Source of the DNA: JABDKH01 sp963768565
GTDB taxonomy: Bacteria; Bacteroidota; Rhodothermia; Rhodothermales; JABDKH01
Length of the DNA stretch: 64,000 nucleotides
Assembly (NCBI GenBank): GCA_963768565.1
Contig: CAVYIO010000015.1
Location: 1 to 64,000 of the forward strand
Direction of reading: 5' to 3'
The notes beneath the pieces are model-generated. The model made no database searches and had not been told where the DNA came from. It saw nothing but the letters and a program-made list of their open reading frames with translations. The position numbers were made by a program, and so were the translations under genes. Within the stretch, counting starts at the first letter, position 1, and the number at the start of each line of letters is the position of its first letter. This document shows, in pieces, positions 56,301 to 64,000 of the stretch.

Positions 56301-56621
56301 ATCCAGACCATCGTCCAGCCGCGCGTGCTCGAGCACCTCGACCACCTGATGAGCCTGTCGGCGCTCATCGTCCGCGGCCAGCTCCAGGTGATGGGCAACT
56401 GGCGGGGCCTCGTCGTCACGCAGGCCTGGCCGCTCCACGGGGTGTTCGGGGGATATGAAGGCTTCCCGGCGCATACCGGCGGCCGCGACCGGTTCATCAC
56501 GACGGAAGACGAAGCAGAAAAGATCGGAGCGGCGGCGTGGAAGAACCCAAAGAAGACAACAGAGGATCCGAAAAGAAAGACCAGGTATGTCACAACCGCT
56601 GCGCGTACGGGCAACGGGTAA
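53335..56621 (+). CDS. dnaE2: Error-prone DNA polymerase DnaE2/ImuC (two frameshifts)
   Basis: C-family polymerase alpha-like subunit, about 1090 residues once joined. It begins directly with the PHP domain (FTHLHTRSWFSFLAGGSSPE, ALALTDFGGVYGVVRLQ). The catalytic core has RCAGRGSAANSIVAYLLGIT, RFLHAGRKGTPDIDVDFDSD (catalytic Asp residues), CPRHLGLHSGGMVLS and VIVYQEQVLEVAHHFAGMS. After MSKFRDPGEMENMRG the frame shifts near 55405 (VEFVAGAMNRGVSELH) and again near 55455 (NQVFDNVSNFVGFGFCRSHA). The C-terminus has the OB domain (GLAILRQRPPTAKGVLFLTL). With ImuB it performs translesion synthesis after DNA damage. It is separated from imuB-DUF6504 by a repeat array. Confidence 0.92.
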
Positions 56622-56694
56622 TACTCTCAAGACGAGACGTCCTCAACACAGGCACCCGATTGCAATCGACGCATCGACTCGCGACCTTCTCCAA

Positions 56695-57210
56695 ATGAGA
56701 TATCTACTATCAACCATTCTAATCACCTGTGCGCTGGTCGTCGGCTGCGAACAGAAGACAAGCCCCATTGCATTGGGCGACACGAACCCGCGGACCCCAG
56801 CCACTGATCTCGCTCAACTCTCGTGGATGCAAGGCTACTGGACCGGCGAACAGGACGGCACCCGCATGGAAGAAGTCTGGCTGCCGCCGCGAGGCAACGT
56901 GATGATTGGCCTGCACGTCGACCTGTTCGCGTCGGGACGCTCCTTCTTTGAGTACCTGCGAATCGAACAGCGCGGCGACACGCTCGTGTTTCTTGCCAGT
57001 CCGCGCGGTCGGCCGCCGACACCCTTCATCGCGTCAGGTGCGACGGATTCCAGCGTCACGTTCGAAAACTCCGCTCACGATTTTCCGCAAATGATTGCCT
57101 ATCGGGTTGATCGCGCGAGCCGACTTCATGCCAGGATCTCGGGCCAGGGCGACGGCGAAGAACAGTCTTCCGAATGGATCTGGAGCCGGAGCGATTTGCC
57201 TCGCCCGTGA
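56695..57210 (+). CDS. DUF6265 family lipoprotein
   Basis: 171 residues from the ATG at 56695, chosen because it gives a lipoprotein signal (LLSTILITCALVVGCEQK); the frame is open further upstream into the dnaE2 end, without a start signal. The mature domain reads LAQLSWMQGYWTGEQDGTRM, EEVWLPPRGNVMIGLHVDLF, FEYLRIEQRGDTLVFLASPR, VTFENSAHDFPQMIAYRVD, the DUF6265 pattern (a lipocalin-like barrel). Function unknown. Confidence 0.8.
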   Translation: MRYLLSTILITCALVVGCEQKTSPIALGDTNPRTPATDLAQLSWMQGYWTGEQDGTRMEEVWLPPRGNVMIGLHVDLFASGRSFFEYLRIEQRGDTLVFLASPRGRPPTPFIASGATDSSVTFENSAHDFPQMIAYRVDRASRLHARISGQGDGEEQSSEWIWSRSDLPRP

Positions 57211-57282
57211 CGGCGCTGTGCGGATGGCTTGCGATACAACTGCAGTTCATTGCCGCGAGGGACAATGTGCCGCCCGGCGCTA

Positions 57283-58293
57283 CTACCGGGAATCCACGGG
57301 GAGTCTTCGCCGCTTGAAGACGTAGAAGAGGTAGGCGAAGGCGGGGAGTAGCAGCACTGTTCCTGCGCCGAGTGTCAGCGTGAGGAGTCGCAGCGTGGCC
57401 GGCGCGGTGGCGGCACCCGCAAAGGTGACGTCGGGGACGATGACGTAGGGGAATTGCGCTACTCCCCAGCCCACGAGGATCAGGGTTACCTGCAGAACGG
57501 CTGCGACCCGCGCCCACGCGAAGCGGCGCACCCAGAGCGCTACAACGGCTCCGATACCGAGAAGGGAAACGGCGGCGCCTATCGGTGGCGACCACCACTG
57601 TGAGAGACCATCGAAGAGAAACGGAGCGCCGTCAGCCGCGAGGAGGTAGACAAGCAGTGCCGCCGGTGCGAGCGTTACGGCCGAGATCAACGATCGGATC
57701 TGAAAGTCTCTCTGGACTGCCGGATTGTCTTCCGTCTCCACGGTCATGTAGACGGCGGCCAGATACGCAAAGAGCCCCTGCGCAAAAAGCCCGCACCCGA
57801 CAGCAAAGGCTGTCGTCCACCCCGCGTAAAATCCAGAGATGAGCACACCGTCTTCAACGCGGATATCACCGGTAGCAAGTGCGCCGAGGCTGAGGCCAAG
57901 GAAGAACGGGGTCAGGAAACTCGCGATGCCGAAGATCGCACTCCAGCGGCGATGCACGGCGTCCCGCTGCGCGTCGTATTTACGAAAGACAAAGGTGGTG
58001 CCACGGAGCACAATCCCGATGAGGATCAAGATCATGGGCATGAACAGTGCCGTCATGATCAGTCCGAAGGCGGGCGGAAACGCCGAGAAAAGAAGTACGA
58101 TCACGAGAATCAGCCAGACATGATTCGCCTCCCACACGGGTCCGATGGCGTCGGCGATCGCGTCTCGTTGCTGCCGCCGATTCGGTCCGAACGCCAGAAG
58201 ATCCCACATGCCTCCGCCGTAGTCCGCCCCGGCGAAAAGCGCATACAGCACGAGCGCTGCGAGCATCACCAGCGCCAGGATCATTTCATACAT
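57283..58293 (-). CDS. cydB: Cytochrome bd ubiquinol oxidase subunit II
   Basis: 336 residues with about nine TM helices. The start MYEMILALVMLAALVLYALF leads into AGADYGGGMWDLLAFGPNRR and AIADAIGPVWEANHVWLILV, the diagnostic CydB motifs. The C-terminal helix (GAGTVLLLPAFAYLFYVFKR) is normal. Together with CydA it reduces oxygen with quinol at high affinity. It follows cydA by 60 bases in the same direction. Confidence 0.95.
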   Translation of the reverse strand: MYEMILALVMLAALVLYALFAGADYGGGMWDLLAFGPNRRQQRDAIADAIGPVWEANHVWLILVIVLLFSAFPPAFGLIMTALFMPMILILIGIVLRGTTFVFRKYDAQRDAVHRRWSAIFGIASFLTPFFLGLSLGALATGDIRVEDGVLISGFYAGWTTAFAVGCGLFAQGLFAYLAAVYMTVETEDNPAVQRDFQIRSLISAVTLAPAALLVYLLAADGAPFLFDGLSQWWSPPIGAAVSLLGIGAVVALWVRRFAWARVAAVLQVTLILVGWGVAQFPYVIVPDVTFAGAATAPATLRLLTLTLGAGTVLLLPAFAYLFYVFKRRRLPVDSR

Positions 58294-58353
58294 CGTGTTT
58301 CTGGTTGATCGATTAAGTCACGCAAGGAGGCGATCCGCCCGGGCATCCGCACA

Positions 58354-59671
58354 TCAGGATCGATGATCCCCGGAGTGTGTCTCGAGGAACTGCCGCTTGA
58401 GCAAGAAGACGAGGACGACGGAGAGAAAGACATACAGGACCGTGAACGCGATGAACGGGGCCACCAAACCACTCACGGGAGTAACGGCATCCTCGGTACG
58501 CATCACACCCCAGATGATCCACGGCTGTCGACCAACTTCCGTCACGATCCACCCCGCCTCGATGGCGATAAATCCGAGCGGCCCGGCAGCGATGAGGGCC
58601 AGCAATAACCGCGGATCGTCCGGGAGTCGGCGTGTTCGCGCCCACTTCCACCCGGCCCAGAGCGCGAGGACAAACATCATCATTCCACAACCCACCATGA
58701 TGTCGAACGCCCAGTGAACGATCGTCACGTTCGGCCATTCATCCCGAGGGTAGGCATCGAGTCCTGTTACCTCTGCGTCAACGTCGCCGTGGGCCAGGAA
58801 GCTGAGGCCGTACGGAACCTCGAGTGGCGTACCGGGTCTCCATCGCCGCGTCATCAGGCAGGCCCCCGATGACCAGGGGCGCGCCGGACTCGGTGTGATA
58901 GTGCGCCTCCATCGCCGCAAACTTGGGTGGCTGCAGCACGGCTGTCATCTTTGCAATTCGGTCACCGCTGACGAGCTCAAGCGGGATGCTCACCATCGCC
59001 ATTACAAGCGCGAGGCCAAACGCGTAGCGGTGGAAGATGCTGGTTCGGTCCTTCCGCAGGAAATAGGCATGTACAGCCGACACTGCAAAACCGACAGCCA
59101 CGTACGAAGCAAGGATCATGTGGATGATCTGCTGTAGTGCTGCCGGATTCATCATCGCAGCAACGGGATCGACGTTCGTGATCACTCCGTCGACGAGATC
59201 AAACCCGACAGGAGCGTTCATCCAGGCATTCGCGGTGATCACAAACACGCCGGAAAGCGCTCCACTGAGAGCTACCACCACCCCGGCCAGCCAGTGAGCG
59301 ACGGGCGGTATGCGATCCCACGCATACAGGTAGATTCCGAGGAAGATGGCTTCGGTGAAGAAGGCAAATCCTTCGAGCGAGAATGGCATGCCGATCACTC
59401 CACCGGCCACCGCCATGAAGTCCGGCCAGAGCAACCCCAGTTCGAACGACAGCACCGTCCCCGAAACCGCACCAACGGCAAAGAGAATTGCAGTTCCGCG
59501 CGCCCATCGCTTCGCCAGATCGAGGTACACAGGGTCCTTCGTTCGGAGATATTTGCCCTCCGCCATGGCCATGAGCAGCGGCATCCCGATACCCATCACC
59601 GCGAAGACGATGTGGAAGGCCAGAGAGAGCGCCATCAGGGAGCGCGCGAAGAAGAAATCTTCCATTCTCAC
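58354..59671 (-). CDS. cydA: Cytochrome bd ubiquinol oxidase subunit I (frameshifted)
   Basis: About 439 residues once joined. First frame: FFFARSLMALSLAFHIVFAV (heme b595 ligand His), GTVLSFELGLLWPDFMAVAG, FALEGFAFFTEAIFLG-type helix (here MPFSLEGFAFFTEAIFLGIY), QQIIHMILASYVAVGFAVSA, HRYAFGLALVMAMVSIPLEL and the short Q-loop start SGDRIAKMTAVLQPPKFAAM. Near 58835 the frame changes, continuing TPLEVPYGLSFLAHG, FDIMVGCGMMMFVLALWAGW (heme ligand Met) and GRQPWIIWGVMRTEDAVTP. The family is otherwise intact, so a single indel is the only defect. It forms the cydAB operon. Confidence 0.93.
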
Positions 59672-59854
59672 CTCGACACGTGCGTTGGAGTGACGGCTTA
59701 CCCGAGAAGAAGAAGCGGGTTCACGGCTCCGCGGTTAAGATTCGCAGAAGGCCACGGCATGAATTCCAAGTCTTCGTCATCGTCAGCAAAGGATGTTGCA
59801 CCGGGCTAGCGGGGGGGACTTTGCGTCCGGGTAGAAATCGCCGACAACCGTCCG

Positions 59855-60030
59855 CCAAAGGTCCCTCACTTCGTTCGGGATGACGTAGCGTGGGTTGCGA
59901 TGGCGCGGCAAAGGCTCGGATGCCGCCAAATGGTTCGGATGGCGTAGCGTAGGTTGCGATGGCGCGGCTAAGGCTCGCATGACGTAGCGAGACTTGCGAT
60001 GGCGCGGCGAAGGCCAGGATGACACGGGAG
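59855..60030. repeat. Repeat cluster (REP-like second family plus a 30-40-base direct repeat)
   Basis: In the 394-base gap between cydA and the VOC gene. It contains GGTCCCTCACTTCGTTCGGG-ATGACG (second family) followed by three diverged copies of GTAGCG...TTGCGATGGCGCGGC-AAGGCT (near 59885, 59942 and 59983). No gene is seen. Confidence 0.7.
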
Positions 60031-60065
60031 TTCAGATGATGTTGCGCGCTGTGTATCTTCGTTTC

Positions 60066-60488
60066 ATGAGGAAACTGATTCTTGTCTCGGCCTGCCTGGT
60101 CGCCGCGGCGTGTACCAACGAACCCGCCGCAACCAGGGAATTTAAAGGCGTAAAGACCGTCGTCTACGTCACGCCGGATCTCGACGTAGGAAAGGCGTGG
60201 TACTCGTCCGTCTTCGGCATCGAGCCGTATTTCGACGAGCCGTTCTATGTGGGTTTCCAGGTGGGCGACTTCGAGCTTGGACTTGACCCCGACACCGCCC
60301 TTGCCCCCCCGGGCCGCGGAGGCATGTGGGTATATTGGGAAGTCGATGACGCCGTCGCGACGTACGACAGACTGATGACCCTCGGAGCCACTGAGGTCGC
60401 CGGCGTGAGTGACGTCGGTGGCGGCGTCCTTGTCGGGACCGTCGAAGACCCGTTCGGCAACCTCTTCGGCATCATTCAGATGCCCTGA
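60066..60488 (+). CDS. VOC family lipoprotein
   Basis: 140 residues from the ATG at 60066, giving a lipoprotein signal (MRKLILVSACLVAAACTNEP); a longer in-frame start upstream lies in the repeats. The mature part is a VOC domain: GVKTVVYVTPDLDVGKAWYS, SVFGIEPYFDEPFYVGFQVG, GMWVYWEVDDAVATYDRLMT and GTVEDPFGNLFGIIQMP. Exported VOC proteins are uncommon. Function unknown. Confidence 0.85.
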   Translation: MRKLILVSACLVAAACTNEPAATREFKGVKTVVYVTPDLDVGKAWYSSVFGIEPYFDEPFYVGFQVGDFELGLDPDTALAPPGRGGMWVYWEVDDAVATYDRLMTLGATEVAGVSDVGGGVLVGTVEDPFGNLFGIIQMP

Positions 60489-60517
60489 TTTTCACATCAC
60501 ACCGAACAACTTGAAGC

Positions 60518-62915
60518 ATGGATATCCCCGTCGAAGCCTACGAAAAAATGGGCGAGTTCTACCTGGGTCGGTCGTACGATCTGGAAAAGCGCGAGATGCT
60601 CGATGACCTGCTCCTCTATGATTCCAAGGATCTTACGACGCATGCTGTTTGCGTGGGGATGACCGGGTCCGGAAAGACGGGCCTGTGCATCTCGCTGTTG
60701 GAGGAAGCAATCATTGACGGGATCCCCGCGCTGATCATCGATCCCAAAGGTGACATCCCCAACCTGATGCTCACCTTCCCCAACCTCTCGCCCGATGAGT
60801 TCCTGCCGTGGATCAACATCGACGACGCGAGGAAGAAGAATCTTTCGCCGGAGGAATTCGCGGCAAAGCAGGCGGATCTCTGGAAGAACGGCCTGGCAAG
60901 CTGGGGCGAGGGCCCCGATCGGGTCCGGAAGCTCCGCGATGCCGCAGACGTCACGATCTACACTCCGGGTAGCGAAGCCGGTGTCCCTGTGTCGATCCTG
61001 TCGTCCTTTGCTCCGCCGTCCGAACAGGTTCGGGAAGATCGGGATCTGATGAACGACCGGATCTCGTCCACCGCGACAGGACTTCTCGGACTCCTCGGCA
61101 TTGACGCAGATCCGTTGCGCAGCCGCGAACATATTCTGATCTCCAATCTTCTGGAGAACGCCTGGAACGATGGGCTTACACTCGATCTCGGTTCGCTGAT
61201 TCAGGCCATCCAGACTCCGCCCTTCGAACGTATCGGGGTGATGAACCTGGACTCATTCTTCCCGCCGAAAGAGCGCTTTGAACTCGCGATGGCACTCAAC
61301 AATCTGTTGGCGTCGCCGGGATTCGAGACGTGGATGAAGGGCGTGCCCATCGACATCGACAAGATGCTGTACGACGACTCCGGGAAACCGCGCGTCGCCA
61401 TCCTGTCAATTGCACATCTGTCGGAGGCGGAGCGGATGTTCTTCGTCTCACTCTCTGCTGAACGAAACCCTTTCGTGGATCCGCACTAAACCGGGAACGA
61501 CCAGTCTGCGGGCCTTGCTGTACATCGATGAGATTTTCGGATACATGCCGCCGGTGGCAAATCCACCGTCCAAGCAACCGCTGCTGACGTTGCTCAAGCA
61601 GGCGCGCGCGTACGGACTTGGTGTGGTTCTCGCCACGCAGAATCCGGTCGACCTGGATTACAAAGGCCTGTCGAATACCGGCACGTGGTTTATCGGCCGG
61701 CTCCAGACGGAGCGCGACAAGATGCGCGTTCTGGAAGGACTTGAGGGAGCTTCGGGCGGTGGAGAGTTCGATCGAGGGCAAATGGAGCGCGTGCTCGCGG
61801 GACTCGGCAAACGGGTCTTTCTGATGCACAACGTGCACGAACCCGCCCCCGAGATCTTCCATACGCGCTGGGCGATGTCGTACCTCAGGGGCCCGATGAC
61901 GCGAACGCAGATCAAGTCGCTGATGCAGGACCGCCAGACCACCGCGACTGCTACAACGACGGAAACCGCCCGACCCTCGTCGAAGGCTTCGGCAAGTAAA
62001 TCTGCGACGCAATCGAGACCCGTTGTGCCGCCGGACGTGACACAGCGATTCCTCCCCTCCGGATCTGCAGATTCGACGCACTATGAGCCGAGGGTTATCG
62101 GAACGGCGTCGGTCCATTTTCAGGACAGGAAGCGTGGTATCGAAGCCGATCGCGAGATCGCTCTTCTCGCAGAGATCAGGGCAGGCGCTGTCTCACCTGT
62201 TGAGTGGGAAGATGCCGAGCGGGCCGACGTCGATGTCGATCGCCTTGGGACCGAGCCGGACAAGAATGCATCGTTCGGAGATCTTCCATCGGAGGCACAG
62301 AAGGCGCGAGACTACGCCGGATGGAAAAAGGACCTCGCCGACTGGCTCTATCGAGAGGAGCGGGTCACATCGTTCCTCCATCCGGGACTCGGTGTCGCAT
62401 CCGACCCCGACGAAAGCGAACGAGATTTTCGGATTCGCTTGCGGGACGTTGGACGGGAGGAGCGAGACAATCAGATCGAGGAGCTTCGCGGGAAATACGA
62501 GAGGAAGATCACGACCGCTGCGGAGCGGATTCGGAAAGCCGAACAGAAGGTCGATCGCGAGCAGGAACAGGCGGAGTCGGTGAAGATGAGTAACTATGTA
62601 AACATCGGGACCACCGTGTTGTCGGCTCTTCTCGGACGAAAGGCGATCAGCCGATCGAGTGTCGGGCGCGCTTCGACAACCGTGCGCGGCATGTCCCGGA
62701 CTTCCAAGGAGAAGCAGGATGTAGAGCGAGCCCTCGAGGACCTCAGCGCACGCCAGGAATCTCTGGACGAACTCGAAAAGGAACTGGAGCAGGAGATTGA
62801 GGACCTGAAAGAGCGCCTCGATCCTGAAATGGGCCGACTCGAAACGTTCGAATTGAAACCGCGAAGGACGGACGTGGACGTCCACTTCGTTGCTCTGGCG
62901 TGGGTGCCACAGTAG
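60518..62915 (+). CDS. HerA/VirB4-like ATP-binding protein (frameshifted)
   Basis: About 799 residues once joined. Walker A in VCVGMTGSGKTGLCISLLEE, then LIIDPKGDIPNLMLTF (Walker-like), PRVAILSIAHLSEAERMFFV, ALLYIDEIFGYMPPVANPPS (Walker B with Glu), GLGVVLATQNPVDLDYKGLS and GTWFIGRLQTERDKMRVLEG, the layout of HerA-type FtsK/VirB4 ATPases of unknown bacterial function. The C-terminal 250 residues are charged and partly coiled coil (AERIRKAEQKVDREQEQAES, LDELEKELEQEIEDLKERLD). The frame breaks near 61445 (FFVSL|LLNETLSWIRT), where one indel restores it. Confidence 0.88.
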
Positions 62916-62971
62916 GCTCGGTGCTGCGCGTCGATCAGGCAAAAAGAACAGAGTGTCAAAGGTGAACGATT

Positions 62972-63511
62972 ATGAAGGCCGTCAAGATTATTCTCGTCGC
63001 GATCCTGGTGATCTTTTTTCTTCTGGTGATTGTCGGATTCCTGCTACCCGCTGAATGGGAAGTCAGCGAGTCCGTCGCCATCGAGGCGACTCCGGCGGAG
63101 GTGTACGCGCACGTTTCAGAGTTTCGCCAGTGGCCCGCGTGGACCGCATGGGCGGCGGCAGACCCCGACATGACGTACTCCTACAGCGGTCCTGATACGG
63201 GCGTCGGCCAGGTAACAGAGTGGTCGGGGAATCAAGGGACGGGGCGAATGGAGATCACAGACATCGACTCTCTGCGCCGCATCGACTACTACTTTTCCAT
63301 GGACGACGACACCTTCGGGGCCGCGTCGTCGATTGTTCTGGATGATGTTGATGGTGAGACACACGTGACATGGTCGTCCGCGGGTGATGTTGGTGGTAAT
63401 ATCGCCGCCAGATATTTCATGAAAGTCTTCACGCCGTATATGTCGGCCGACTACCAGAGCGGGTTGGATCGGCTGAAAGAGATTGCGGAGTCGGGGAGAG
63501 CCGATTTATAG
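62972..63511 (+). CDS. SRPBCC family protein, membrane-anchored
   Basis: 179 residues. An N-terminal TM helix (IILVAILVIFFLLVIVGFLL) is followed by a START/Bet v1-like domain: VSESVAIEATPAEVYAHVSE, FRQWPAWTAWAAADPDMTYS, GVGQVTEWSGNQGTGRMEIT, THVTWSSAGDVGGNI. It resembles polyketide-cyclase-type SRPBCC proteins that bind a hydrophobic ligand. Ligand unknown. Confidence 0.88.
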   Translation: MKAVKIILVAILVIFFLLVIVGFLLPAEWEVSESVAIEATPAEVYAHVSEFRQWPAWTAWAAADPDMTYSYSGPDTGVGQVTEWSGNQGTGRMEITDIDSLRRIDYYFSMDDDTFGAASSIVLDDVDGETHVTWSSAGDVGGNIAARYFMKVFTPYMSADYQSGLDRLKEIAESGRADL

Positions 63512-63529
63512 TCCAGATTGATGGGCGCG

Positions 63530-64000
63530 GATGGCCGCCTTCGCGGCCATGACAGGCGGGGGGAAGTTGCTCGCCTCTCGTCTTTGCGAGGCCGCGAAGC
63601 GGCCGCGGCAATCCTGGACGGTGAGTTGATCTCGGCAGCCCGGATTGCTTCTTCCGAGCCGACGGCTCCTCATCGCAATGACGGTTCCTTCAAACACTTT
63701 TCTATCGTCTTCGCGAGGCCGCGAAGCGGCCGCGGCAATCTTAGACGGTGAGTTGATCTCGGCGGCCCGGATTGCTTCTTCGGAGCGAGGGGCTCCTCAT
63801 CGCAATGACCGTTCCTTCAAACTACTTTTCTATCGTCTTTGCGAGGCCGCGAAGCGGCCGCGGCAATCTTAGACGGTGAGTTGATCTCGGCGGCCCGGAT
63901 TGCTTCTTCGGAGCCGAGGGGCTCCTCATCGCAATGACGCGTTCCTTCAAACTACTTGTCCTTCGTCTTTGCGAGGCCGCGAAGCGGCCGCGGCAATCTT
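63530..64000. repeat. REP-like tandem array, about 128-bp period (runs off the window end)
   Basis: CGTCTTTGCGAGGCCGCGAA (one copy with TTCG for TTTG) begins at 63579, 63706, 63834 and 63964, spacings 127, 128 and 130. Each unit has the palindromic core GGCCGCGAAGCGGCC then GCGGCAATC, followed by an inverted half ending CATCGCAATGACG. The related single half-element at 63528-63555 reads GATGGCCGCCTTCGCGGCCA-TGAC. Confidence 0.9.

Noticed and set aside
63579..64000. CRISPR array at the window end
   Set aside because: Same reason: intervals between the conserved cores are themselves nearly identical, at about 128 bases.
1..64000. Genomic island, prophage or transposon
   Set aside because: No integrase, transposase, phage structural gene or target-site duplication was seen; gene content is chromosomal and housekeeping-like throughout.

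Overview
The window looks like chromosomal DNA of moderate-to-high GC from a Bacteroidota/Rhodothermota-type bacterium, most likely a marine or heterotrophic Rhodothermales relative. The evidence is several secreted proteins ending in type IX secretion (T9SS) sorting domains with YPNPF-type motifs, an rpmB-rpmG-DUF4295 block typical of this group, FadL/OmpP1-type outer-membrane proteins and lipoprotein export genes. A few genes carry strong Shine-Dalgarno sequences. No phage, integrase, transposase, CRISPR array or toxin-antitoxin pair was seen. The genus assignment is inference.

Layout. 0-7 kb: two tandem paralogous S8 proteases with a duplicated leader, then a GH5-CBM6-T9SS glycosidase (minus strand) and a partly duplicated outer-membrane protein gene. 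7-14.4 kb: small membrane proteins, a C-N hydrolase/GNAT pair, a Tat-exported Gfo/Idh/MocA oxidoreductase, a VOC protein and a free-standing adenylation-carrier protein. 14.4-16 kb: minus-strand rpmB-rpmG-DUF4295-tRNA-Pro-tRNA-Arg-tRNA-Cys unit closed by an intrinsic terminator. 16-25.6 kb: diheme cytochrome c, ychF-lipoprotein-LolC/E operon, nusB-phosphatase operon, comEC and a universal stress protein. 25.6-26.1 kb: a DnaA-box-rich intergenic region that is a replication-origin candidate. 26-36 kb: pgi, Nudix, radical SAM, FadL-type porin, a sulfide-handling module (DUF1641-SQR divergent from a rhodanese), a CDP-alcohol phosphatidyltransferase and a fatty acid hydroxylase. 36-42 kb: small membrane and zinc-ribbon proteins, cNMP-binding protein, AI-2E permease, GroES-like protein, a 4Fe-4S/CDGSH protein and a TlpA-like lipoprotein. 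42-44.2 kb: dnaA with its own DnaA-box cluster. 44.2-49 kb: a tandem, translationally coupled set of three T9SS paralogs, badly broken. 49-57 kb: a hydrolase, then an imuB-DUF6504-dnaE2 mutasome locus interrupted by a repeat array. 57-64 kb: cydAB, a VOC lipoprotein, a HerA-like ATPase, an SRPBCC protein and a terminal repeat array.

The main caveat is that at least 14 loci, including comEC, cydA, dnaE2 and the sulfide:quinone oxidoreductase, have continuous homology spread over two or more frames. So many broken housekeeping genes in 64 kb point to uncorrected indel errors in the assembly more than to biological decay. Coordinates of such genes are given for the whole reconstructed gene.

The most interesting non-genic signals are: two separate DnaA-box clusters about 17 kb apart; a perfect hairpin just upstream of the start codon of both S8 proteases; a palindrome overlapping an almost ideal promoter in front of imuB; and families of REP-like palindromic repeats, one forming an array with an exact 119-bp period inside the mutasome locus.
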